DNA from: an uncultured Prevotellaceae bacterium
GTDB lineage: Bacteria > Bacteroidota > Bacteroidia > Bacteroidales > Bacteroidaceae
Direction of reading: 5' to 3'
Length of the DNA: 14,737 nucleotides
Assembly (NCBI GenBank): GCA_902477365.1
Contig: CABSGW010000037.1
Location: 1 to 14,737 of the forward strand
Shown here: positions 6,598 through 14,220 of the stretch, piece after piece
How the letters are laid out: each line of letters opens with the position of its first letter
How positions within the stretch are numbered: the first letter of the stretch is position 1
Position numbers and translations under genes: made by a program
Notes under the pieces: generated by a model
Told to the model about the DNA's origin: nothing
Seen by the model: only the letters and a program-made list of their open reading frames with translations
The model's database searches: none

Positions 6598-8194
6598 AAC
6601 GTTTCTTTTTGAAGTCACGGTTTGCAGGTTTGTTGTCGCGCTGAACGGGCTTTCCGTCACGTCCGAAAGAGCGGCGTTCGCGATTCTCACCGTATGAACG
6701 TTGTTCCCGTTCGTAGGGGGCGTTTTCGCCGCGTCCGAAGGAGCGGTTACGGTCGTTGCGGGGCTTGTCGGACCGGTAAGCAGATCTTGGACCGTTGTCG
6801 TTGCGATCGTCCCGGCGGAATGGTTTCCGTTCGGAACGTGGCTCGCGACTTTCGCGATGGATGCGCCGTTCCTCGCGCAGGCGGTTTTCTTCGAAATCGC
6901 GGTGCTTGCGCAGGATATAGGCCGGAATGCCTTCGGTATTGTCCTCTTCCTCACCGATGCGGTCTTTGAACTCACGGTGTTGCTTGAAGCGCTTCTTTTC
7001 GGCCATGCGCCGGCGTTCGTCGTCGGTTTTCAGGTCTTCGCCTGCTCCGCGGAATTCGCTCAGCTTGCCGTCAAAGAGTACGTATTTGCGGAACTCGCAG
7101 TCGAGAGCGCCGTTGTAGAGCGGTATCTTGATGCTGGGTTTGAGGCCTATCTGATCGAAACACTCTTCCCGGTAACTCAGAATCCACGCCTCGTTGCCAC
7201 AGAACTCTTTCTTGAGCCGTTCGCCAATGGTACGGTACAGTCCTAACAGGTCGGGTGTTGAGATGCGTTCGCCATAGGGAGGGTTGGTGATGATGACAGA
7301 GGGCTGTTCGGGCCGTGTGAATTCCTGGAAGGGCCGTTGTTGGAAGGTGACTTCGCGCAGAACGCCGGCCGCTTTGGCGTTGGCCAGTGCGCCTTCGATA
7401 GCCTTTTGGTTCAGGTCGTATCCATAGATGGTGTGGTTAAAGTCGCGTTCCTGCGAGTCGTCATTGTAAACGGTGTCAAGCAGGTTACGGTCGAAGTCTT
7501 GCCACTTTTCGAAGGCGAACTCTTTGCGGAAGATACCCGGCATGATGTTGCGGGCGATGAGGGCCGCCTCGATGGCGATTGTACCCGAACCACACATGGG
7601 GTCTATCAGGTCGCATTGTCCGTTCCACTCGGTCAGCAGTATCATTCCGGCTGCCAGCACTTCGTTGATAGGAGCCTCGACCGTTGCTTGCCGGTAGCCG
7701 CGGTGGTGCAGGCTCTCGCCCGACGAGTCCAGCGAAAGTGTGCAGCTGTCTTCGGCAATATGGATGTTGAGTTTGATGTCGGGGTTGGTGACACGTATGT
7801 TGGGGCGTTGCCCCATTTCCTCACGGAAGTAATCGACGATGGCGTCTTTTACCTTGTAAGCCACAAATTTGGAGTGGCGGAACTCTTGTGAATAGACCAC
7901 GGAGTCGACGGCAAAAGTGGTTTGCAGGGTGAGATATTGTTTCCAGTCTATTGATTTGACGGCATCGTACACCTGGTCGGCAGTATGTGCTTTGAAGTGC
8001 TTGATGGGTTTCAGGATGCGCACAGCGGTGCGGAGTGCCAGGTTGGCCCGGTACATCATGGCCTTGTCTCCAGTGAATGAGACCATTCGGCGGCCTATTT
8101 GGATGTTGTTGGCCCCCAGGTTAGTAAGCTCTTTGGCCAGTACCTCCTCTAGTCCCTGGAAGGTTTTGGCTATGAGTTCGAATTCAGTTTCCAT
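6587..8194 (-). CDS. THUMP-domain class I RNA methyltransferase (RlmL-like) with Arg-rich tail
   Basis: Predicted rRNA guanine-N2 methyltransferase of the RlmL/YpsC family. The N-terminal ferredoxin-like/THUMP region spans about 1-165 (METEFELIAKTFQGLEEVL), and the Rossmann domain has DPMCGSGT (198-205) for SAM and NPPY (304-307), the catalytic motif of N-methyltransferases acting on exocyclic amines. The folded part ends near residue 384. The remaining ~150 residues are highly charged, Arg/Asp/Asn-rich and low-complexity, with repeated SFGR/RSFGR pieces (485-512), and end in KKKRYED. Such a tail is absent from the E. coli RlmKL methyltransferase domain and probably binds RNA. The gene starts 3 bp after the tandem stops (TAATAA) of the cysE-like gene and its end overlaps the peptidase start. 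Exact target nucleotide is unknown. Confidence 0.92.
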   Translation of the reverse strand: METEFELIAKTFQGLEEVLAKELTNLGANNIQIGRRMVSFTGDKAMMYRANLALRTAVRILKPIKHFKAHTADQVYDAVKSIDWKQYLTLQTTFAVDSVVYSQEFRHSKFVAYKVKDAIVDYFREEMGQRPNIRVTNPDIKLNIHIAEDSCTLSLDSSGESLHHRGYRQATVEAPINEVLAAGMILLTEWNGQCDLIDPMCGSGTIAIEAALIARNIMPGIFRKEFAFEKWQDFDRNLLDTVYNDDSQERDFNHTIYGYDLNQKAIEGALANAKAAGVLREVTFQQRPFQEFTRPEQPSVIITNPPYGERISTPDLLGLYRTIGERLKKEFCGNEAWILSYREECFDQIGLKPSIKIPLYNGALDCEFRKYVLFDGKLSEFRGAGEDLKTDDERRRMAEKKRFKQHREFKDRIGEEEDNTEGIPAYILRKHRDFEENRLREERRIHRESREPRSERKPFRRDDRNDNGPRSAYRSDKPRNDRNRSFGRGENAPYEREQRSYGENRERRSFGRDGKPVQRDNKPANRDFKKKRYED

Positions 8195-8197
8195 TTA

Positions 8198-9110
8198 TTA
8201 TTGTTTCGTGTTTTTACGTTGTACGATGCGTCCTCCGGCCGGTACGTCTTCGGTTACCCAAAGGTTGCCGCCGATGGTGGCGCCTTTGCCGATGGTGATG
8301 CGTCCCAGGATGGTTGCATTGGAATAGACAATGACATGATCCTCCAGAATGGGATGGCGTGGGATGCGCTTGATGGGATTTCCCTGGTCGTCGAGCGGAA
8401 AGCTTTTCGCTCCCAACGTGACGCCCTGGTACAGTTTGACGTGGTTGCCAATGATGCACGTAGCGCCGATCACCACACCCGTACCGTGGTCGATGGTGAA
8501 GTGGTGGCCTATTTGCGCGGCGGGGTGTATGTCGATGCCGGTCTCGCTGTGTGCCATTTCCGTGATGATACGGGGAATAAGGGGAACGCCGATGAGGAGC
8601 AACTCGTGGGCGATGCGGTAGTTGCTGACGGCCTTGATGACCGGATAACAGCTGATAACCTCACCAAAGCTTTCGGCTGCCGGATCACCCTGGTAGGCGG
8701 CCTCGACGTCGGTTGAAAGCGTATAGCGCATTTGGGGCAGGCGAACGATGAAGTCGGCAGCCATCATGGCAGCACGGTCGCTCATGATTTGTTTGTTTTC
8801 GCAACAGGAAGATGTGAAACAAAGGCCAGCTTCTATTTGTTCGCATAAAAGTGCAAAAAGGCGTTCGATGTTTACTCCGATGGTGTAGTGTATGGTAGCG
8901 CTGTCCACGGTGGGCTTGCCAAAATAACCGGGAAACAAAATGGCGCGGCATAGCTGGATGATTTCTTTCAACACTTCTCCCGAGGAAGGGATGCCCGATA
9001 GGCAGAGGGTCGCCGTGACGGTGTTGGTGAAAGAGTCCCGGCATGGCCGAGACGTTGGACAACTCATCTACGGTGTGAGTCAGTAGCTTGGTGAAATCGT
9101 GCGGAGTCAT
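8198..9110 (-). pseudogene. cysE: Serine O-acetyltransferase, frame-disrupted near its 5' end
   Basis: Serine O-acetyltransferase makes O-acetylserine from serine and acetyl-CoA for cysteine synthesis. The C-terminal left-handed beta-helix is intact: the catalytic Asp-His pair lies in FTIDHGTGVVIG, followed by hexapeptide repeats to RIVQRKNTKQ and tandem TAA stops. The expected N-terminus (MTPHDFTKLLTHTVDELSN ... LFHQHRHGDPLP) starts at ATG 9108-9110 but lies in another frame; the two join near 8988-9000. Read without 13 nt there, the sequence becomes HGDPLPSSGEVLKEII, as expected for the family. As written, translation from the ATG leaves the family sequence and stops near 8685. The downstream frame can be opened back to 9067, but its first ~25 residues are not family-like; it might still be translated from an internal GTG or TTG near EVLKEI. 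It precedes the RNA methyltransferase gene by 3 bp. Recent mutation, or a sequence error, are the alternatives. Confidence 0.82.
8988..9000 (-). other. Apparent 13-bp frameshifting insertion in the cysE-like gene
   Basis: Minus strand TATCGGGCATCCC sits between CCTCTGCC and TTCCTCGGGAGAAG. Its removal fuses the two family-like frames without loss of residues. Placement can slide by up to two G positions on the plus strand. A 16-bp insertion would also fit if the ancestor had one serine fewer; both give a net +1 shift. Confidence 0.6.
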
Positions 9111-9117
9111 ATCCGTG

Positions 9118-9147
9118 CAAAGATACAAGCTTTTTTTGAATTAAAAA
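9118..9147 (-). promoter_or_regulatory. Candidate promoter of the cysE-like gene, almost leaderless
   Basis: Minus strand TATCTTTG (9118-9125) is a full -7 match; at the -33 position there is only TTTT (about 9144-9147), a weak match. The box ends 7 bp before the ATG at 9108-9110, so the transcript would have only a few nucleotides of leader. Confidence 0.5.
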
Positions 9148-9226
9148 GCGTGAAAAAGAGGTTATTTCGGACGAAGAACCAGGGAGTTATTGGAAATAAA
9201 TGGACTGATTCGGCCTTTGGTCTGCG

Positions 9227-9256
9227 AAAAAGGAGTGGTCACTCCCGGTCGGAGTG
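9227..9256 (-). terminator. Small terminator-like hairpin on the queG stop codon, with a competing hairpin
   Basis: On the minus strand GGAGT-GACC-ACTCC (within 9232-9245) is followed by TTTTT (9227-9231) and includes the queG TGA. The arm at 9240-9245 can instead pair with 9251-9256 (CACTCC-GACCG-GGAGTG), so the two stems exclude each other. The stem is short, so termination may be partial. Confidence 0.45.
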
Positions 9257-10180
9257 GCGTTTGGCGGCGGCAATGTTGCGTGTGAGGCCTTCGAATTTGG
9301 TACGTTTCACGGCGCTTCCTTTAAAGAGTGTGCGGTATTGTTCAACGGTAAGATGGTGCCAGTCGTCGGGAGTCATTGCCAGAAATTGAGGGTTGGGTGC
9401 CAGGTGGGGTTCGTTGGTAGGGATGGCAAAACGGTTCCAGGGGCAAACCTGCTGACAACGGTCGCAGCCGTAAATGGTGTGGGGCAGGGTGAAGGTGTCG
9501 GGAAACGGTTCGCGATGTTCAATGGTGAGGTAGGACAGACAACGCCCGGCATCGAGTTTGCCGGGGGCGGAGAGCGCCTGTGTAGGACAGGCCTCCAGGC
9601 AACGGGAACAGTTTCCACACCGGTTGGGCTGCGGGTGGTCGTAGGCATCGAGTGTGGCGTCGATGAGCAGTTCTCCCAAGAAGAAGTAACTGCCGGCCCG
9701 GGGAATGATGAGTTGGGTATTTTTGCCTGTCCAGCCCAGTCCGCAGCGCCAGGCCCAATAACGTTCGGCCAGCGGTGCCGTGTCGCAGAATACGCGGCCT
9801 TGGACGGGCGTGCCGTCGGCGTGGGTAATGGCAGCAAGCAGTTGGGCGAGCCGTTCTTTCATCAGGTCGTGGTAGTCACGACCATAGGCATAGTAAGCAA
9901 AGGCGTAATGGTCAGGCGGCAAGGTTTGTGCCGGATAGTAGTTTAACGCTACACTGATAAGGGTTCTGGCTTCAGGCATTAGCAGTGTGGGGTTGAGGCG
10001 TTTGTCGGTGTTGCGTTCCATATACGCCATTCCGGCATGCCGCTGTTCAGCGATGTATTTCCGGTAGAAACCTTGGTTCTCGGTATCCAGGGTTGAGGCC
10101 GGAGCTGCCCCACATGCATAAAAACCGAGGCGTTTGGCCTCGGCTTTTATGCTATCAAGCGTGTGTGTAGGGGTTTCCAT
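9239..10180 (-). CDS. queG: Epoxyqueuosine reductase
   Basis: Cobalamin- and iron-sulfur-dependent cytosolic enzyme that reduces epoxyqueuosine to queuosine in tRNA, the last step of queuosine synthesis. The 313-residue protein has the cobalamin-binding N-terminal domain with FCDTAPLAERYWA, where D133 corresponds to the proposed general acid. Two 4Fe-4S motifs follow: CGNCSRCLEACP (188-199) and CDRCQQVCP (239-247). The C-terminus is short (ends SDRE), lacking the HEAT-like extension of longer QueG proteins such as that of B. subtilis. Its ATG overlaps the last base of the deacetylase stop (TAATG), so the two are translationally coupled. A small hairpin with a T-run lies on its stop codon. Confidence 0.95.
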   Translation of the reverse strand: METPTHTLDSIKAEAKRLGFYACGAAPASTLDTENQGFYRKYIAEQRHAGMAYMERNTDKRLNPTLLMPEARTLISVALNYYPAQTLPPDHYAFAYYAYGRDYHDLMKERLAQLLAAITHADGTPVQGRVFCDTAPLAERYWAWRCGLGWTGKNTQLIIPRAGSYFFLGELLIDATLDAYDHPQPNRCGNCSRCLEACPTQALSAPGKLDAGRCLSYLTIEHREPFPDTFTLPHTIYGCDRCQQVCPWNRFAIPTNEPHLAPNPQFLAMTPDDWHHLTVEQYRTLFKGSAVKRTKFEGLTRNIAAAKRHSDRE

Positions 10181-10791
10181 TAGTCAAACACTTTGAAGGC
10201 ATAGCCTTGCGACTGTAACCATTCAATGGCCCGTGGCAGGGCATAGATCAGTTTGTCTTCACTCTTAAGCGAGTCGTGGAACGTAATGATGCTTCCCGGC
10301 CGTGCATACCGGCGTACATTCAGGAGTACATCCCGTCCGTTGAGCTTGGTACTGTAATCTCGTGTCACCAAGTCCCACATTACAATGCGGTAACGGTGTC
10401 TCACAGCTTCGTAAACCAGCCATTTCATCCATCCGTGAGGTGGGCGGAACAGGTCTGTACCGATCAGCTCGTTTGCTTTTTCTATATTCCGCATGTACTT
10501 ACCCACACTGTGGCGCATGCTTCCCATGTGGTTGTATGTGTGGTTGCCCAGGCGGTGTCCGCGTTCTTTTACCATTTGGAACACCTCCGGATGTTTGCGC
10601 ACATTGTCTCCCACCATGAAGAATGTCGCTTTCACGCCGTAGCGGTCGAGTACATCCAGCACCCAAGGAGTCACCTCCGGGATAGGACCGTCATCAAAAG
10701 TAAGATAGACAGCTTTTTCGTTACGGTCCATCCGCCATAAGGCGTGAGGATAAAGCCAGCGGAGCCAGATAGAGGGTTGCTCAATGATCAT
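10180..10791 (-). CDS. NodB-type polysaccharide deacetylase
   Basis: Carbohydrate esterase family 4-like deacetylase, a metal-dependent enzyme that removes N- or O-acetyl groups from a glycan. All five NodB motifs are visible in 203 residues: TFDDGP (31-36, base D33 and metal ligand D34), HTYNH (metal ligands H84 and H88), RPPHG (116-120), VMWDL (137-141) and TFHDS (170-174, H172). It has no cleavable signal peptide; the N-terminus (PSIWLRWLYPHALWRM) is only weakly hydrophobic, so location is unclear. It starts 18 bp after the GT117-like gene and overlaps queG by 1 nt. The position next to a glycosyltransferase-like membrane protein suggests an envelope glycan as substrate; that is inference. 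Peptidoglycan or a lipid-linked sugar are alternatives. Confidence 0.9.
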   Translation of the reverse strand: MIIEQPSIWLRWLYPHALWRMDRNEKAVYLTFDDGPIPEVTPWVLDVLDRYGVKATFFMVGDNVRKHPEVFQMVKERGHRLGNHTYNHMGSMRHSVGKYMRNIEKANELIGTDLFRPPHGWMKWLVYEAVRHRYRIVMWDLVTRDYSTKLNGRDVLLNVRRYARPGSIITFHDSLKSEDKLIYALPRAIEWLQSQGYAFKVFD

Positions 10792-10809
10792 GTCCGATGG
10801 AGCTTTACG

Positions 10810-13800
10810 TTATTCAGTCAGTGATATTCCTAAACGGGTTTCAAACATTTTGGTGTACTGGCTGAGTGTGGCCTGCCATTGTTGTGCCGCCTTTTCGTTG
10901 CACTGTTCCATCCGGTAGGTGGCGCCGCCCATGATGCGTAACTGCATCACGTAGTTGCTGGCATAGGTACCCAAGCGGTTGTTGTCCAGCGTCAAGTACC
11001 AGTCGATGTATTCCTTGGCGTTGACAAGCAGGTCGGTCAGGATCTTCTCAGCGCGAGCCTTGTCGCCAACGGCAATCCAGCTGTTGGCTATTTCGGCCGA
11101 TCCGCTGCGTATATGGTTGGGGACGGTAGTCGTCGGAATCACTTTCTCGCAATATTCCAATGCTTTCCGGGCCTTGTCCTTTTTACCTTCTTTAATAAGC
11201 TGTTCCACCAGTACGGCAAAGATGTTACGGTGTGTCCAGCACATGCGCATAACCGTCTCGTCCAGGTAGATATCAGGATTGTCCAGTCCGCCGAACTTGA
11301 ATTTGTTCATGATGTTGTCATACATCTTTTCAGAGTCGATGGTCGTGCCGATGCGTTTGGTGTTGAACGGTGTGATACGGCTGGCCAAGCCTTCCTGGAT
11401 AAAGTGGTCGCCCAGGTTACCGTAGTTTTCTCCACCCACCGTAATGGCCATGTAGATAGGACGCGTCCAGTTACAGTTGGCTATCATTTCATAAATCATG
11501 AGTTCGCTTTTCGGAAGCATACGTTTGCCACGTAGCGAGATGTGCATCTGGTCGGGAATGCTGTCGGGTAACATCATGCCCGAACGGCGTACCGCTTCTT
11601 TGTCGATGGTCACCACCATACTGTCGGTCGGAATCATGCACAACTCCGGATCGGGGTTACGGGCAAAATTCTTCAGGATATAGCTCAATTCAAACGGATT
11701 CTCACCCGGGTGATCTTTCGCATATTGTTCGAGGTATCCTTTCAGTTCGGGTTGTACGGGTACAAATTCGTGCTTGCCGTTTGACACGTAGTCCAGACGC
11801 CGCCAGCTGATAGGTACAGCCGGAGAGTCATAGGCAGGACGCTTCATTTGATCTATGTACCAGTCGGTTTGCAGGTACGAGAGGTTGCAGACGCGTGCGT
11901 CGGTGCGCTTTCCTTCCGTTTCCTGATTATACCACAATGGGAATGTATCGTTGTCTCCGTTGGTGAAGATGATGGGATACCCTTTCTCGGGTAACGACAT
12001 CAGGTAGTTTTGTCCAAAGTCGCGGCAGGTGTAGCGGTTGCTGCGGTCATGGTCATCCCAGGTTTGCGATGCCATTTGTACGGGGATGAAGAGGCAGAGC
12101 ACAGAAGCCAGTGCCGCCGCTTGTGTTTCGCTGAGTTTGATGCGTTCCAGGCCTTTGGCCAATGCTGCCACACCCAGACCAATCCAAATGGCGAAGGCGT
12201 AGAATGAACCCGCATAGGCGTAGTCGCGTTCGCGTGGCTGGAGTGGTGTTTGGTTCAGGTAGAGCACGATGGCAAGACCGGTCATGAAGAACAGGAAGAA
12301 CACCACCCAGAATTGTTTGATACCTTTATTGCCCCGATAGGCTTGCCAGAACAGGCCGATGAGGCCCAGCAACAGCGGCAGGCAATAGAACACGTTGTGT
12401 CCTTTGTTCTCTTTCAGTTCTTTAGGCAGCTTGTCTTGGCTACCCAGGCGGGCATTGTCTATGAAAGGAATACCCGTCAGCCAGTTTCCGTGTTCCAGTT
12501 CACCGTGTCCCTGGATGTCGTTCTGACGACCGGCAAAGTTCCACATGAAATAGCGCCAGTACATGAAATTAACCTGATAGGACAGGAAGAAACGCAGGTT
12601 TTCCCATTGTGTCGGCATCTTTACCGAGTTCATGCGTCCGGTGGGGTCGTTATAAGGCACGTTGTGTCCTTTAATGCCGCCCATCCACTCTTCGTAAGCC
12701 TGTACGTGTGAGGGGTCGGACGAGTGCATACGGGGGAATAACATGTTCTGGGCATATACGTAGTCGTATTGATAGCCCGTAAATTCGTAAGAATCTTTTT
12801 CTGTGGGGGTCTCTTTTTCTTTTACATGGAACTCAGGCGCACCTTCTTTCTTAACTGGTACCACGTATTCGCCTTCGCGTTCACGCAACACTTGCGAATT
12901 GAATGCAGGACCGTAGAACAGCGGGGTCTTTCCGTATTGTTCGCGGTTCAGGTATTGTCCCAGCGTGAAGATGTCTTCCGGTGAGTTCTGATCCATCGGC
13001 GGATTGGCCGTTGAACGGATCACGATGACGGCATACGAAGAGTATCCGATCATCAGCATCAACATACAGAGCAGGGTGGTATTGATAAGGCGTGGACGCA
13101 CCAGATATTCTTTTCCTTTTCGGTAGAACAGTACGTAACCGATGGCTGCCAGTACGATGATACCCATCAGTACACTCCAGAAACCATATCCGTAGAACGG
13201 TATGCCCAACAAACCGATTGAGAGTACGGCCGAAATGACGATGCGTCTACGGTTACGGGCCGTATAACTTTCGTAAACACCCCATATAACGGCTGCCACC
13301 AGCAAGATGATGTAGATGATAAGGCCGGTGTTGAACGAGAATCCCAATGTGTTGACAAAGAGCAGTTCAAACCATCCGCCCACTTTCACGATGCCCGGTA
13401 CTACACCATAGAGTACGGCGGCTACCAGTGCCATGGAGATGAGCAGGGTAATGATGGAGCCTTTGGTCGAGGCATTTGGGTTCCGTTTATAGTAATATAC
13501 CAGTACGATAGCCGGCAGACAAAGCAGGTTCAACAGGTGGACACCTATCGAAAGACCGGTGAGGTAGGCTATGAGTACCAACCAGCGGTCGCTGTGAGGT
13601 TGGTCGGCCTGGTCTTCCCACTTCAGGATCAGCCAGAACACCAATGCCGTGAACATAGACGAATAAGCATATACTTCACCCTCGACAGCACTGAACCAGA
13701 ATGTGTCGGTAAAGGTATAGGCCAAAGCGCCGACTAAACCCGAACCCTGAATGGCAATGAATTGTCCCCAGGTGCTCACGATACCGTCTTTGCAGAGTAG

Positions 13801-14109
13801 CTTACGGGCCAGGTGGGTGATGCTCCAAAACAGGAACAGGATACACGTCGCACTCAGCAGAGCCGACATGGTGTTCACCATAAATGCGACTTGTGACGGG
13901 TCGCTGGCAAATTGTGAGAAGAAGTTGGCCGTCAGCATAAAGAACGGTGCACCGGGTGGGTGTCCAACTTCTAATTTGTATCCGGTAGTGATAAACTCGG
14001 GGCAATCCCAAAAGCTGGCGGTCGGCTCAATGGTAGAGCAATAGACAAACGCCGCAATAGCAAACGTAAGCCAACCCAACAGGTTGTTTACAGTTTTGTA
14101 CTGTTTCAT
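10810..14109 (-). CDS. GT117/DUF2723 membrane protein, PMT-like glycosyltransferase
   Basis: This 1099-residue protein is a full-length bacterial DUF2723 member, the family that also contains the human O-mannosyltransferase TMEM260 (CAZy GT117). The bacterial donor and acceptor are not known to me. The start ATG 14107-14109 precedes a first membrane segment (10-26). An acidic loop follows, EPTASFWDCPEF (28-39), like the catalytic Asp/Glu loop of PMT enzymes, then GHPPGAP (49-55). Further hydrophobic segments lie at about 78-98, 120-140, 150-163, 176-206, 218-240, 258-280, 290-328, 343-364, 573-590, 598-618, 635-652 and 665-680. PRERDYAY (625-632) and TNGDNDTFPLWY (716-727) are family blocks. 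From about 690 to the end it is soluble, with helical repeat-like sequence near 960-1090. It leads the unit with the deacetylase and queG. Confidence 0.88.
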   Translation of the reverse strand: MKQYKTVNNLLGWLTFAIAAFVYCSTIEPTASFWDCPEFITTGYKLEVGHPPGAPFFMLTANFFSQFASDPSQVAFMVNTMSALLSATCILFLFWSITHLARKLLCKDGIVSTWGQFIAIQGSGLVGALAYTFTDTFWFSAVEGEVYAYSSMFTALVFWLILKWEDQADQPHSDRWLVLIAYLTGLSIGVHLLNLLCLPAIVLVYYYKRNPNASTKGSIITLLISMALVAAVLYGVVPGIVKVGGWFELLFVNTLGFSFNTGLIIYIILLVAAVIWGVYESYTARNRRRIVISAVLSIGLLGIPFYGYGFWSVLMGIIVLAAIGYVLFYRKGKEYLVRPRLINTTLLCMLMLMIGYSSYAVIVIRSTANPPMDQNSPEDIFTLGQYLNREQYGKTPLFYGPAFNSQVLREREGEYVVPVKKEGAPEFHVKEKETPTEKDSYEFTGYQYDYVYAQNMLFPRMHSSDPSHVQAYEEWMGGIKGHNVPYNDPTGRMNSVKMPTQWENLRFFLSYQVNFMYWRYFMWNFAGRQNDIQGHGELEHGNWLTGIPFIDNARLGSQDKLPKELKENKGHNVFYCLPLLLGLIGLFWQAYRGNKGIKQFWVVFFLFFMTGLAIVLYLNQTPLQPRERDYAYAGSFYAFAIWIGLGVAALAKGLERIKLSETQAAALASVLCLFIPVQMASQTWDDHDRSNRYTCRDFGQNYLMSLPEKGYPIIFTNGDNDTFPLWYNQETEGKRTDARVCNLSYLQTDWYIDQMKRPAYDSPAVPISWRRLDYVSNGKHEFVPVQPELKGYLEQYAKDHPGENPFELSYILKNFARNPDPELCMIPTDSMVVTIDKEAVRRSGMMLPDSIPDQMHISLRGKRMLPKSELMIYEMIANCNWTRPIYMAITVGGENYGNLGDHFIQEGLASRITPFNTKRIGTTIDSEKMYDNIMNKFKFGGLDNPDIYLDETVMRMCWTHRNIFAVLVEQLIKEGKKDKARKALEYCEKVIPTTTVPNHIRSGSAEIANSWIAVGDKARAEKILTDLLVNAKEYIDWYLTLDNNRLGTYASNYVMQLRIMGGATYRMEQCNEKAAQQWQATLSQYTKMFETRLGISLTE

Positions 14110-14146
14110 GAATGAAGTATTCTTTTTTCGATAATTATCCGGCTGG

Positions 14147-14154
14147 CAAATATA
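14147..14154 (-). promoter_or_regulatory. Candidate -7 box of the GT117-like gene
   Basis: Minus strand TATATTTG matches TAnnTTTG 37 bp before the ATG. No convincing TTTG is seen 19-21 nt upstream, so this is a half-supported promoter. Confidence 0.4.
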
Positions 14155-14220
14155 GGAAGAAAAATGCAGATAGCTGGTTCGTTTACTAATTTTTACGTTT
14201 GAAAGCGTGTAAATTACAAG

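Noticed and set aside
6598..6975. N-terminal extension of the peptidase frame into the RNA methyltransferase gene
   Set aside because: It lies entirely over the Arg-rich tail in another frame, and a good signal peptide begins at 6597.
8685..9110. Separate 138-residue protein in the 5' frame of the cysE-like gene
   Set aside because: Only its first ~36 residues are family-like; the rest is an out-of-frame shadow of the acetyltransferase.
14161..14220. Possible terminator between the DUF4861 gene and the GT117-like gene
   Set aside because: Only short imperfect AT-rich pairing (TTTAC/GTAAA) without a strong T-run after it.
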